Assembly: GCA_032718475.1 (NCBI GenBank)
Contig: JAUCBJ010001176.1
Coordinates: 55,830-119,829 of the forward strand
Origin: Nemertoderma westbladi
Lineage: Eukaryota; Xenacoelomorpha; Nemertodermatida; Nemertodermatidae
Reading direction: 5' to 3'
DNA: 64,000 nucleotides
Shown: positions 10,999 through 19,159 of the stretch, piece after piece
How positions within the stretch are numbered: position 1 is the stretch's first letter
Layout of the letters: each line of letters begins with the position of its first letter
The notes under the pieces: generated by a model
What the model saw: the letters and a program-made list of their open reading frames with translations, nothing else
Databases searched by the model: none
Told to the model about the DNA's origin: nothing
Translations under genes and position numbers: made by a program

Positions 10999-13900
10999 AT
11001 GAGTGACAAACAAGACTATACGAAGAATACACCTACCGACTATGACTCATGCAACGGAGATAAGTCAGCAGCGGAAGAACAACAGGGGAAGACTCGCGAG
11101 CCTACCGAACCTACACCGTGTGCGTCACCAGTACATCCAACGGGAGTACCGGATGCCGTAGTACGAGGCGACGGCAGGACCGAGGACTTTTTAACTGTTC
11201 CGCAACCTAGATACAGGGAAACGGAAATGGTAAGTTCAGCAGGAAGCACAGAAAGTGTGGTTAGAAGCGTCGGTGGATATATGGCGCATATAACCAGGAG
11301 TATTGGGGAAGGCCAATGCACATTAGACGAGTTGACCGCTCCGATGTCTCGATTCGAGTTCTACACTCTCCAGGTTAGAGTACAAAGTAGAGTACACAAG
11401 TCCGTAGATAACCTAATTGGTCTACAAGATCTAGCTAGACAGAGACAGGACATGGATACTCAACTTAGAATCCTCGAGAAACTAATGATCGCTAGAGAGA
11501 AACTGATTCAGTTTAAGTCGACGATTAGACAGATACAACAGGAACAAGCGGACCAGTTGTTAGGTGAGTCAGTGTCGGACGAATTATTACAACCCGAGGA
11601 AGAACAGGAACTGTACCGACTGGATGGACAATTGAAACACCTGACGGACCACTTACGCATGTGCGGCGAAGACGTCGGCGATTTGGAAACCGTGCCGGAA
11701 TATACGAGGGAAACTTCATTCGCACAAATCGAATCGGCACCGGGAATACTAAATCAATCGCTGGTAAGTATTCGTAGCGAAATCTGCGAGGGAAGTATGG
11801 TCACGTCAGAAGTTGCTCGACAACAGCAAGAATTCTACCAACAACAACGAGAAATCGAGGAACAAGCTCAACTTCTAGTGATGCAGGCAGCAGTAGAGGA
11901 AGAGAAGCTGCGCGTTGCAAATGTAGCGAGAATCTCTCATCTACAGGAACAAGCTGAATTAGAAGCAGCTGAAGTAGAAAGGTTAGAGGTAGACATCGCC
12001 CAACAAACGGCAGCGGTTGATTTAGCGCAACGAAACGCAGCGGTCGAGTTAGAGCGACAGATGGCAGCGGCTGATTTGGAGCGACAAAACGCAGCGGCTG
12101 ATTTGGAGCGACGAAACGCAGCGGCTGATTTAGAGCGACGAAACGCAGCGGCTGATTTGGAGCGACGAAACGCAGCGGCGGAATTAGAGCGAGAAAGATT
12201 AGTTTCGGAAGCACGGGCCGAAATGAAAACACGGCAAATAAAAGCTCAATCCGCTATACGACAAGCGGAGTTTGAGGCGCAACGACAACAAACAGAACAA
12301 CGAGAGAAGACAGCTAAACTTCATTTCGAACTCGAGAAGAAGGCGAGAGAAGTAGCCGAAGCCAAGGAAAATCTGGATCTTCTAGCCCGCGATAGATCAA
12401 TGAGATCTCGAGACGGACATGATTTGGACCAGATAGAGGTAAGACATCGCCAAATTCAGGAACGGAAGAAGGAAGGAAGCATGGGAGCACCCGGACGGGA
12501 ACGACAATTAGTAAAGGACTTGTGTCAACGATTCCCACAGGTAACTCATATGTTTGCACCGGTTACGACTAAGGAACCTGTTTCGATTGCTGGTAGCAGT
12601 GATATCTCTCCTATCCATGGTGTGACGGAACACAGGTTTGTTATTCCGGACAAGTTTACACCGCCAAGAGCAACGTCGTCGCCCATTCCAAAAGTCAAGG
12701 TAAGTAACCCACCGATTACAGATCGTAGTAGTTTGTTGACTGGACCTGCACTACTGACGACAAAACAGGTGAGTCCACCGTCGACACCTAAACCCGTTAC
12801 ACACTACGCTTACCCAATGACGTTTCGACCCACAAGGCCAGTTGTTTCAAATGCTGTCATTCGCCCACCGTTCAACCAGTGTACATCGCAATCTATGACT
12901 TTGAGGAAGACTTGTGAGCCTACCGAACAACGGAGACCAGTGGATACGCGACCGTTCAACCAGCGTGCATCGCAATCTACGACTTCGAGGAAGACTTGTG
13001 AGCCTACCGAACAACGGAGATCAGTGGATACGCGACCATTCAATCAGTTTACATCGCAATCTACGACTTCGAGGAAGACTTGTGAGCCTACCGAACAACG
13101 GAGATCAGTGGATACGCGACCATTCAATCAGTTTACATCGCAATCTACGACTTCGAGGAAGACTTGTGAGCCTACCGAACAACGGAGACCAGTGGATACG
13201 CGACAGTTCAACCAGTTTACATCGCAATCTACGACTTCGAGGAAGACTTGTGAGCCTACCGAACAACGGAGACCAGTGGATACGCGACAGTTCAACCAGT
13301 TTACATCGCAATCTACGACTTCGAGGAAGACTTGTGAGCCTACCGAACAACGGAGATCAGTGGACGATGTTCCGAAACGAAACGTGAGAATTCGTACGAC
13401 GCAACGGACGCGAGCACGTCGACCACCGTATCCAGATGATAGTAGTACTTCGAGCGAATCGGATTACCCGAAACGCGAGGTATTTAGAACAGGGGCGGCC
13501 GATGAATATAAACGCGAGCGTTCAGACAACTCCTTTGCAGACAATCCTCCACAGAATACACCAACACAGAAGGCGTTACAACCAACGGACGCAATCAGTA
13601 CACAACAGTTCGCCGACATCATGCGACCAGTTGTTAATAAGTTGGCTCAGATCGAGGAACGTCTGGAGGAAGGTTACACCGACAGTTCGAGAAATTCCGA
13701 ATTCGAACACAATAGACACCCGAAGGAACCACAAAGACCGGTACCTTCAAAACACACATCGTATCAGGGAAAAGCGCCAAGAAGGGAGAACATCAACCAG
13801 TGTAACAACCAAGGACGCGAAACTCTGAACGTTGCCGAGGAGATAGCGAAATTCGCAGCCAGACAAGGATTGCCGGTACAACAACCACCGAAGTTTTCCG

Positions 13901-14049
13901 GTAGCTCAAAACACTGGCATACTTTCGTAGACTATATCGAATCCCAGATCGCCGTGTGCGCCTTTACATCATGGGAGAAGTTCAATTACCTGCTCCAAAC
14001 GTTGTCAGGAGAACCTAAACGTTTAGCGGAGACCTTCGTAGTTTACTAA
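10999..14049 (+). CDS. gag: Gag-like protein, 1,016 aa, with repeats and a truncated DUF1759 end
   Basis: First ORF of the BEL/Pao element, starting at the first ATG after the leader hairpins. The order is: a charged N-terminus; helical segments (about 110-300); a coiled coil (about 290-460) containing about six 9-residue repeats of the type AADLERRNA near 335-400; a Ser/Pro/Thr-rich stretch; six 28-residue tandem repeats (about 630-790; FTSQSTTSRKTCEPTEQRR type); a basic low-complexity segment; and at about 957-1016 a segment PPKFSGSSKHWHTFVDYIES resembling the start of DUF1759, the BEL/Pao Gag domain. The domain is cut off by a stop after LAETFVVY, and no Gag zinc knuckle follows in this frame. 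The long repeat-rich N-terminal extension is unusual for the family. Confidence 0.8.
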   Translation: MSDKQDYTKNTPTDYDSCNGDKSAAEEQQGKTREPTEPTPCASPVHPTGVPDAVVRGDGRTEDFLTVPQPRYRETEMVSSAGSTESVVRSVGGYMAHITRSIGEGQCTLDELTAPMSRFEFYTLQVRVQSRVHKSVDNLIGLQDLARQRQDMDTQLRILEKLMIAREKLIQFKSTIRQIQQEQADQLLGESVSDELLQPEEEQELYRLDGQLKHLTDHLRMCGEDVGDLETVPEYTRETSFAQIESAPGILNQSLVSIRSEICEGSMVTSEVARQQQEFYQQQREIEEQAQLLVMQAAVEEEKLRVANVARISHLQEQAELEAAEVERLEVDIAQQTAAVDLAQRNAAVELERQMAAADLERQNAAADLERRNAAADLERRNAAADLERRNAAAELERERLVSEARAEMKTRQIKAQSAIRQAEFEAQRQQTEQREKTAKLHFELEKKAREVAEAKENLDLLARDRSMRSRDGHDLDQIEVRHRQIQERKKEGSMGAPGRERQLVKDLCQRFPQVTHMFAPVTTKEPVSIAGSSDISPIHGVTEHRFVIPDKFTPPRATSSPIPKVKVSNPPITDRSSLLTGPALLTTKQVSPPSTPKPVTHYAYPMTFRPTRPVVSNAVIRPPFNQCTSQSMTLRKTCEPTEQRRPVDTRPFNQRASQSTTSRKTCEPTEQRRSVDTRPFNQFTSQSTTSRKTCEPTEQRRSVDTRPFNQFTSQSTTSRKTCEPTEQRRPVDTRQFNQFTSQSTTSRKTCEPTEQRRPVDTRQFNQFTSQSTTSRKTCEPTEQRRSVDDVPKRNVRIRTTQRTRARRPPYPDDSSTSSESDYPKREVFRTGAADEYKRERSDNSFADNPPQNTPTQKALQPTDAISTQQFADIMRPVVNKLAQIEERLEEGYTDSSRNSEFEHNRHPKEPQRPVPSKHTSYQGKAPRRENINQCNNQGRETLNVAEEIAKFAARQGLPVQQPPKFSGSSKHWHTFVDYIESQIAVCAFTSWEKFNYLLQTLSGEPKRLAETFVVY
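12905..13371 (+). repeat. 84-bp coding minisatellite, six copies
   Basis: The six units start with GGAAGACTTGTGAGCCTACC at 12905, 12989, 13073, 13157, 13241 and 13325, exactly 84 bp apart, each encoding 28 residues of the Gag-like ORF. The unit core is the motif that recurs elsewhere in the element. Near identity between copies indicates recent expansion or homogenisation. Confidence 0.95.
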
Positions 14050-14081
14050 CTACAAATTCAATCCATTCCTTTTCACACGAT
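14050..14081 (+). other. Probable internal deletion junction between Gag and Pol
   Basis: The DUF1759-like domain stops at 14049, and the ORF that begins at 14082 reaches sequence typical of the region just before BEL/Pao RT within about 200 bp. The rest of Gag, its zinc knuckle and the DUF1758 aspartic protease would normally lie between them and are not found here. The exact breakpoint is not resolved. Confidence 0.5.
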
Positions 14082-15692
14082 GTGGACCATACTACACTAC
14101 AGTCGACAAAACATGACAGACGTGTAACTAGTATGATAAGTCACAAGGAGCAGCTAATCCACAAGGTGAGTTTAGAACTTGGGGAGAAGACGAGTCAGCT
14201 AGAGATTCCATCGACGACAGATGATAGGCTTGCGAGTCTACCTACCCCAACAACTTCAACAATGCCCGTCGAGATCGACGATGATGCGTTGAGAAATCAT
14301 CAGTTGGAACAAGCTGTACTAGACAAAGAATTAACGGAGAAGACTATCAGGTGGTTAGAACAAGATACAGCTGAACCTGGTAGCTACGAACCTTGTATGT
14401 CGGAACAGGAGAAACAATCTCTGAAGATCATGGAAGATACTATCCGCCAGACGAAAGACGGACATTATGAGGTGGGGATGTTATGGCGTAGCCAAAGTCC
14501 TAAACTTATAAACAACTACCCACTGGCTTTAAGATGTCTACACTCAATACGGCAACGTCTATTAAAGGACGAGAAAGCCCATCTACAGTACAACACTCAG
14601 ATGGAGACGTATTTGACTAAGGGATACGCTATCCGAATGACTAACCCGGAGCGAGTGACTGACCAGACGTATTACTTGCCACATCACTACGTGAGACACC
14701 CCGACAAACCAGACAAAGTACGCGTATTCAACGACTGTGCGGCTCTGTTTGAGGGAATGTCCCTCAATAGCGAGTTGATGGATGGACCAAACATGAATAA
14801 TTATCTTATGGGGGTGATTATGCGCTTCCGTCAGCGTCAAGTAGCTTTTACTTGCGACGTTGAAGCAATGTTTCACCAAGTGAGAGCGTTAGAGCGAGAC
14901 AGAGACAGTTTGCGGTTCCTCTGGTACCCGGAAGGAGACTTAAGTCTACCACCGGCGACTTACCAAATGCAAGTTCGCGTTTTCGGTGCCAGGGACAGCC
15001 CAAACTGCACGATGTACGCCCTAAAACAAGCCGCTAGAGATCAGAAACACCTATATGACCCAGAGATAATTAGGATTGTGGAACGTGACTTCTACGTCGA
15101 CGACGGATTACAGAGTTGCGACACAGTAGAACGTGCTACAACAGTAGCACATCAATTACGGGACTGCTTGGCGGGCGGAGGTTTTAACCTCACCAAATTC
15201 GCCTCAAACAGTGCCGAATTAGTAGACTCATTCGGAACGACTGAGCGTGGAGGTGGTGACATAGACCTAGAGTTCGAACCACTACCGACGACCAAGGTGT
15301 TGGGGCTCTTTTGGGACCCAAACACGGACAACTTCCGAGTGAAGGTGAGACTGGACAGTCAAGAGAACACACTGACAAAGAGATCATGCTTGTCAAAATT
15401 GAGCCAATTGTTCGATCCGTTAGGATTCATCAGTCCAGTGATACTGCAAGCCCGCATTTATATGCGCAGTATTTGGAAGGATGGACTAACATGGGACGAG
15501 CCGATCTCATCAGACCAAGTGGACTTATGGAAGACCTGGGAGGCGGAATTATCTTCGCTAAAGGATTATTCCATACCCAGAGTTTACTTTCCATTACAAA
15601 GTACACATTTCCTGACAACTTGGAACTACACTGTTTTTCTGACGCCAGTGACAACGGCTTTGGTGTGGCAGCGTACTTGCGCAGACAAGTAG
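14082..15692 (+). CDS. pol: BEL/Pao reverse transcriptase ORF (protease lacking)
   Basis: RT that copies the element's RNA into DNA. Landmarks: pre-RT linker with MSEQEKQSLKIMEDT (about 107-121); YYLPHHYVRHPDKPDKVRVF (about 200-219); palm motif A TCDVEAMFHQV with D259; motif C FYVDDGL with D340 and D341; thumb/connection to about 500. The last 30 or so residues (after about 15600) look like out-of-frame translation, because RNase H continues in another frame. No DTG/DSG protease motif is seen upstream. The ATG at 14082 may be only the first Met after a deletion, not a native start. Confidence 0.85.
   Translation: MDHTTLQSTKHDRRVTSMISHKEQLIHKVSLELGEKTSQLEIPSTTDDRLASLPTPTTSTMPVEIDDDALRNHQLEQAVLDKELTEKTIRWLEQDTAEPGSYEPCMSEQEKQSLKIMEDTIRQTKDGHYEVGMLWRSQSPKLINNYPLALRCLHSIRQRLLKDEKAHLQYNTQMETYLTKGYAIRMTNPERVTDQTYYLPHHYVRHPDKPDKVRVFNDCAALFEGMSLNSELMDGPNMNNYLMGVIMRFRQRQVAFTCDVEAMFHQVRALERDRDSLRFLWYPEGDLSLPPATYQMQVRVFGARDSPNCTMYALKQAARDQKHLYDPEIIRIVERDFYVDDGLQSCDTVERATTVAHQLRDCLAGGGFNLTKFASNSAELVDSFGTTERGGGDIDLEFEPLPTTKVLGLFWDPNTDNFRVKVRLDSQENTLTKRSCLSKLSQLFDPLGFISPVILQARIYMRSIWKDGLTWDEPISSDQVDLWKTWEAELSSLKDYSIPRVYFPLQSTHFLTTWNYTVFLTPVTTALVWQRTCADK
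15580..15620 (+). other. Frame break between RT and RNase H
   Basis: RT similarity in the frame of the 14082 ORF fades near 15600, and RNase H similarity starts in the -1 frame at about 15605. No classical X-XXY-YYZ slippery heptamer is visible, so a small indel is more likely than programmed frameshifting, though the latter is not excluded. Confidence 0.55.
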
Positions 15693-18499
15693 ACTCAGAA
15701 GCATTCGATGTTTCGCTCATTACTTCTAAGGCAAAAACAATGCCTACTAAGTATATGACGACACCACGAGCTGAGCTACAAGCCGCAACACTGTCAACCA
15801 CTATCGTGAACCTTATACAGACAGAACTACAGTCAAGTTTACAGATATTTTATTGGACTGACGCGACGTTGGTTTTATTTTACATAAACAACGACATACT
15901 CGAATTCAAGACATTCGTAGCTAACCGTCGCGCGGAAATTCTAGACCGTTCAATAAAAGAGGATTGGCGACATTGTCCCGGACCACAAAACCCAGCCGAT
16001 ATTGCGTCGCGAGGAATGATGCCTGAGGAATTCTGTAAACCGGAGAACAAAGAATTTTGGCAACACGGACCTCAATTCTTACAAAGATCAACACTAAATT
16101 GGCCACCATTATACGACAACAAATCTAACACCATCCCTAAGGACGCCGAAATCAAGAAACCAAAAAAGGGGAAGGCAAAGAAAAAGACAACGGCGGCAAA
16201 ACTCAAGAAAAAACCGAAGGCGAAATGGAAAGATATAACTTCAAAGGTCAAGAGAGGAAGACTTGCGAGCCTTTCTACACCAGACATATCGCCAGACGGT
16301 CAACCAGACACGTTACTAGACAGCCAACCAGACATTTTGCCAGACATATCGCAAAATGTTCTACCAGACACTAGTGACATACTGACAAATAGTAAAGCCG
16401 CAGTTTCTCTATTGGAGCGGCCTTCTATTGACAAACAACCAGATACGTTACCAGACGTATCGCCAGACACATTACTAGACAGTCGACTAGACATTTTGTC
16501 AGAAACATCACAAAATGTTCTACCGGACATTAGTAATGTATCGACTAACAGTAAAGCCGCAGTTTCCCTATTGGAGCGGCCTTGTATTGACAAACTACCA
16601 ATCTTGACACACTTGAGCAACCATAAGCACGGTGAAACCTCATGTATTACAGATGTGGGTAGTACCTACGCTAATGTAAATACAGGTGTTACTTTGCGCT
16701 CAAGAGACATACCAAACTTGCAACCTATGGTGAAACCTGGGATTAATGTCGGCAGAAAAATAAGTTTACCGAAACCTGCTGACCCCATAGAGTTCAAACC
16801 ACCATTAACGATCGACTTACAAAGTACCGACAATCAAGGTAAGAAGACGAAGAAGGACAAATTACTTGTAGACCCGGACGGATCAACAGTCAACAAGGGA
16901 ATACTTACCGGCGGACCCGTGGGCCCTTCTAGTAATTCAAAACCTTCCAAAATCTCCATTGACTTACCTGATGACGTCACAAATACTCACGTCGACCGGA
17001 TTGTAAACTTAACAGACTCTTGGTCAAACGCTTGCCGAAAGTTAGCGTGGATTGTACATTTTGTACAATACGTTAAAGGCAAACGTGACTTTACACGTCG
17101 ACTTACATTGGCTGAGATTGACAGGTGTGAAATTAAATTAATTCGCCATTACCAACTGCGATATTTCGCACGCGAATTCACATCTATAAATCAAGGCCTA
17201 CCAATCAAGTCGTCACCGATACTGAGTTGGAGTCCGATTATTTATAATGGCTTAATTTGTCATAAATCTCGGCTTCAAAACATTGACTTTAACACAAACT
17301 TTAGATACCCAATAATAATACCGCAACACCACGAACTACAACGTGCAATGATACTGGACGCACATTTACATCTGAAACACGCTGGAAGACACCACTGTCT
17401 TTCCTACTTACGTACAAGATTTGTATTAATTAGACCCAGTAAAGCGTTAAGTTCAGTGACACGTACGTGTATTATTTGTAAAAAGGTACATTCTAGAATA
17501 GGTACCCAAGAAATGAGTGAACTTCCACAAGCACGACTTCAAGCATTCAGACCACCTTTTACAGAGACTGGAATTGATTGCTTTGGTCCCATACATACGA
17601 AACGTGGACGTATACTAGTAAAACGCTGGGGACTGATTTTCACATGTATGTCCAGTAGGGCAGTTCATATTGAACGTGTGATGGATCTTTCCACCAACGC
17701 GTTTATACTAGCATTGCGGCGGTTTATCGCTAGACGCGGACTAGTAAAATGCTTGTACTCAGACCAAGGGACAAACTTTGTTGGTGCTCGGAATGAGATT
17801 GCTAGAGCCTTTAAGAAATTAGATCATGATCAAATCCCGAACGAACTACAACCTCACAAGATTGTTTGGAAGTTTAATCCTCCAGATAGTCCTTGGAGAG
17901 GCGGAGTCTGGGAGAAACTGATTAGATCTATAAAGACAGCCATGGCAAAGGTCATTCCAGTAAACCACATATTGACAGACGACCAACTGACAACATTGTT
18001 TGTTGAAATCGAGGCAATACTAAATACTAGACCAATAGTATTAGTACCCGATGACAAACAATCTCAGTTTGCTTTGACACCGGCACACCTGCTTATGCAG
18101 GCACCGACAACTTTGACACCTATTTCTATTCCAATAGAAAGCGACAGTTACGGTAGAAAAGCGTGGAAAATCACGCAACTACTAGCTAACAAATTCTGGG
18201 AAATATGGCAAAACCATTATTTGCCCTCTATTTCTGCCAGAACAACATGGTACAATAACACCCGCGCATTAAAGCCGGGAGATCACGTGCTGTTAGCGGA
18301 AGTGAATCTAAAAAGACGCTTCTGGATAACAGGTGTAATTTTAGCCACACATCCATCTATGGATGGAGTGACAAGAACTGTGACGGTACGGACAATTGAC
18401 GGTCGTACAGTAGACAGACCGACTCAACGTCTCGTACTTCTTGAAGAGACTCGTAACGAGTCTGGAGACTACAAATCTCCACCTAATATTAGTAAATAA
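15605..18499 (+). CDS. pol: BEL/Pao RNase H and integrase ORF
   Basis: The open frame runs from 15311, but its first 100 or so residues are a shadow of RT; real similarity begins near 15605. Numbering from the 15311 Met, RNase H has D111 (CFSDAS), E155 (PRAEL), D184 (WTDA) and D230 (NPAD). About 275-560 is an unusual insert: a lysine-rich block, then two long repeats of PDT/LLDS/LLERP segments. Integrase follows: HHCC zinc finger at about 685-723, DDE triad D756 (GIDCFGP), D818 (YSDQGTNF) and E868 (GGVWEKL), then a DUF5641-like C-terminal domain to about 1045. All catalytic residues are present, so this part may still be functional. Confidence 0.88.
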   Translation, partial: TFPDNLELHCFSDASDNGFGVAAYLRRQVDSEAFDVSLITSKAKTMPTKYMTTPRAELQAATLSTTIVNLIQTELQSSLQIFYWTDATLVLFYINNDILEFKTFVANRRAEILDRSIKEDWRHCPGPQNPADIASRGMMPEEFCKPENKEFWQHGPQFLQRSTLNWPPLYDNKSNTIPKDAEIKKPKKGKAKKKTTAAKLKKKPKAKWKDITSKVKRGRLASLSTPDISPDGQPDTLLDSQPDILPDISQNVLPDTSDILTNSKAAVSLLERPSIDKQPDTLPDVSPDTLLDSRLDILSETSQNVLPDISNVSTNSKAAVSLLERPCIDKLPILTHLSNHKHGETSCITDVGSTYANVNTGVTLRSRDIPNLQPMVKPGINVGRKISLPKPADPIEFKPPLTIDLQSTDNQGKKTKKDKLLVDPDGSTVNKGILTGGPVGPSSNSKPSKISIDLPDDVTNTHVDRIVNLTDSWSNACRKLAWIVHFVQYVKGKRDFTRRLTLAEIDRCEIKLIRHYQLRYFAREFTSINQGLPIKSSPILSWSPIIYNGLICHKSRLQNIDFNTNFRYPIIIPQHHELQRAMILDAHLHLKHAGRHHCLSYLRTRFVLIRPSKALSSVTRTCIICKKVHSRIGTQEMSELPQARLQAFRPPFTETGIDCFGPIHTKRGRILVKRWGLIFTCMSSRAVHIERVMDLSTNAFILALRRFIARRGLVKCLYSDQGTNFVGARNEIARAFKKLDHDQIPNELQPHKIVWKFNPPDSPWRGGVWEKLIRSIKTAMAKVIPVNHILTDDQLTTLFVEIEAILNTRPIVLVPDDKQSQFALTPAHLLMQAPTTLTPISIPIESDSYGRKAWKITQLLANKFWEIWQNHYLPSISARTTWYNNTRALKPGDHVLLAEVNLKRRFWITGVILATHPSMDGVTRTVTVRTIDGRTVDRPTQRLVLLEETRNESGDYKSPPNISK
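16256..16590 (+). repeat. Degenerate coding repeat between RNase H and integrase
   Basis: Two copies of about 160 bp (around 16275-16430 and 16435-16590) share NVLPD, NSKAAVSLLERP and PDTL/LLDS blocks and end in the same IDK. Smaller PDI/PDT repeats lie inside. The block follows a lysine-rich stretch and begins with a copy of the GGAAGACTTGCGAGCCT motif. Confidence 0.75.
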
Positions 18500-19159
18500 T
18501 TAGGAGTTTACAAATAGATTTCCATGTACCTGTACACCGTAGTAAGGACAGCGGTAGAATTCCATTGTCTTTATATGTGAACATTGAGGGTAGTACCCTT
18601 ATGTGTCACATAGGAGCGGGATTTGTAGGTATAAGAAATGGAATTCTACTTGGAATTCACAATATTGAGACATTTTCGAAATTTTAGACAATCCATTTGG
18701 ATTTGAAAATTTTTAAAATTTTCTCCAGTGAATAGATTTCAGGGTACAGTCGGGTGGAACTTAAAATTAGAGAAACAAGAGAGGAAGACTTGCGAGCCTT
18801 TCTTAAAAATTTTAATTAAATTTTACACGGTCTTGTTTCAATAAGTTACGTCAATAAATAGACTCCCCTATATTTATTACTAATTCTTGATTGTTTATTT
18901 TCTGATAATAGTTTGGGATCAAAAAGTGAGTATTTTAGACTCACAGCCAGTTTAGCCCAAATTCGTTTTATTTCGGCAAAAAATTTTAGATAAGAAGCAG
19001 CGTGTCATTAAAGAAACCCTAGATCTTAGGCTATGGGTAGGAGGTTAGAGCGTTGTCGAGCCCAAAGGGCAGACGAAACTCTCACGTCTCCTCACAACTA
19101 ACTACAAACTCTGTTGTATTCCCTCTAGTAGTAATGATTATGTAACTACACCCCTAATT
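18500..19159 (+). other. Spacer between pol and the zinc-knuckle ORF
   Basis: No ORF. It contains a copy of the recurrent motif at 18783-18804 and, just before the next ORF, a branchpoint-like CTAAC followed by TTGTATTCCCTCTAG at 19114-19128, a candidate 3' splice site. The length suits a spliced subgenomic leader, not translational coupling. Confidence 0.5.
19114..19128 (+). promoter_or_regulatory. Candidate splice acceptor before the zinc-knuckle ORF
   Basis: A pyrimidine-rich TTGTATTCCCTCTAG follows CAACTAACTAC (branchpoint-like) and lies 32 nt before the ATG at 19160. It would place this ORF on a spliced RNA. Consensus match only. Confidence 0.35.

Noticed and set aside
15311-15600. Start of the RNase H/integrase protein at the 15311 ATG
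   Set aside because: The first 100 or so residues are an out-of-frame reading of RT sequence; similarity starts only near 15605.
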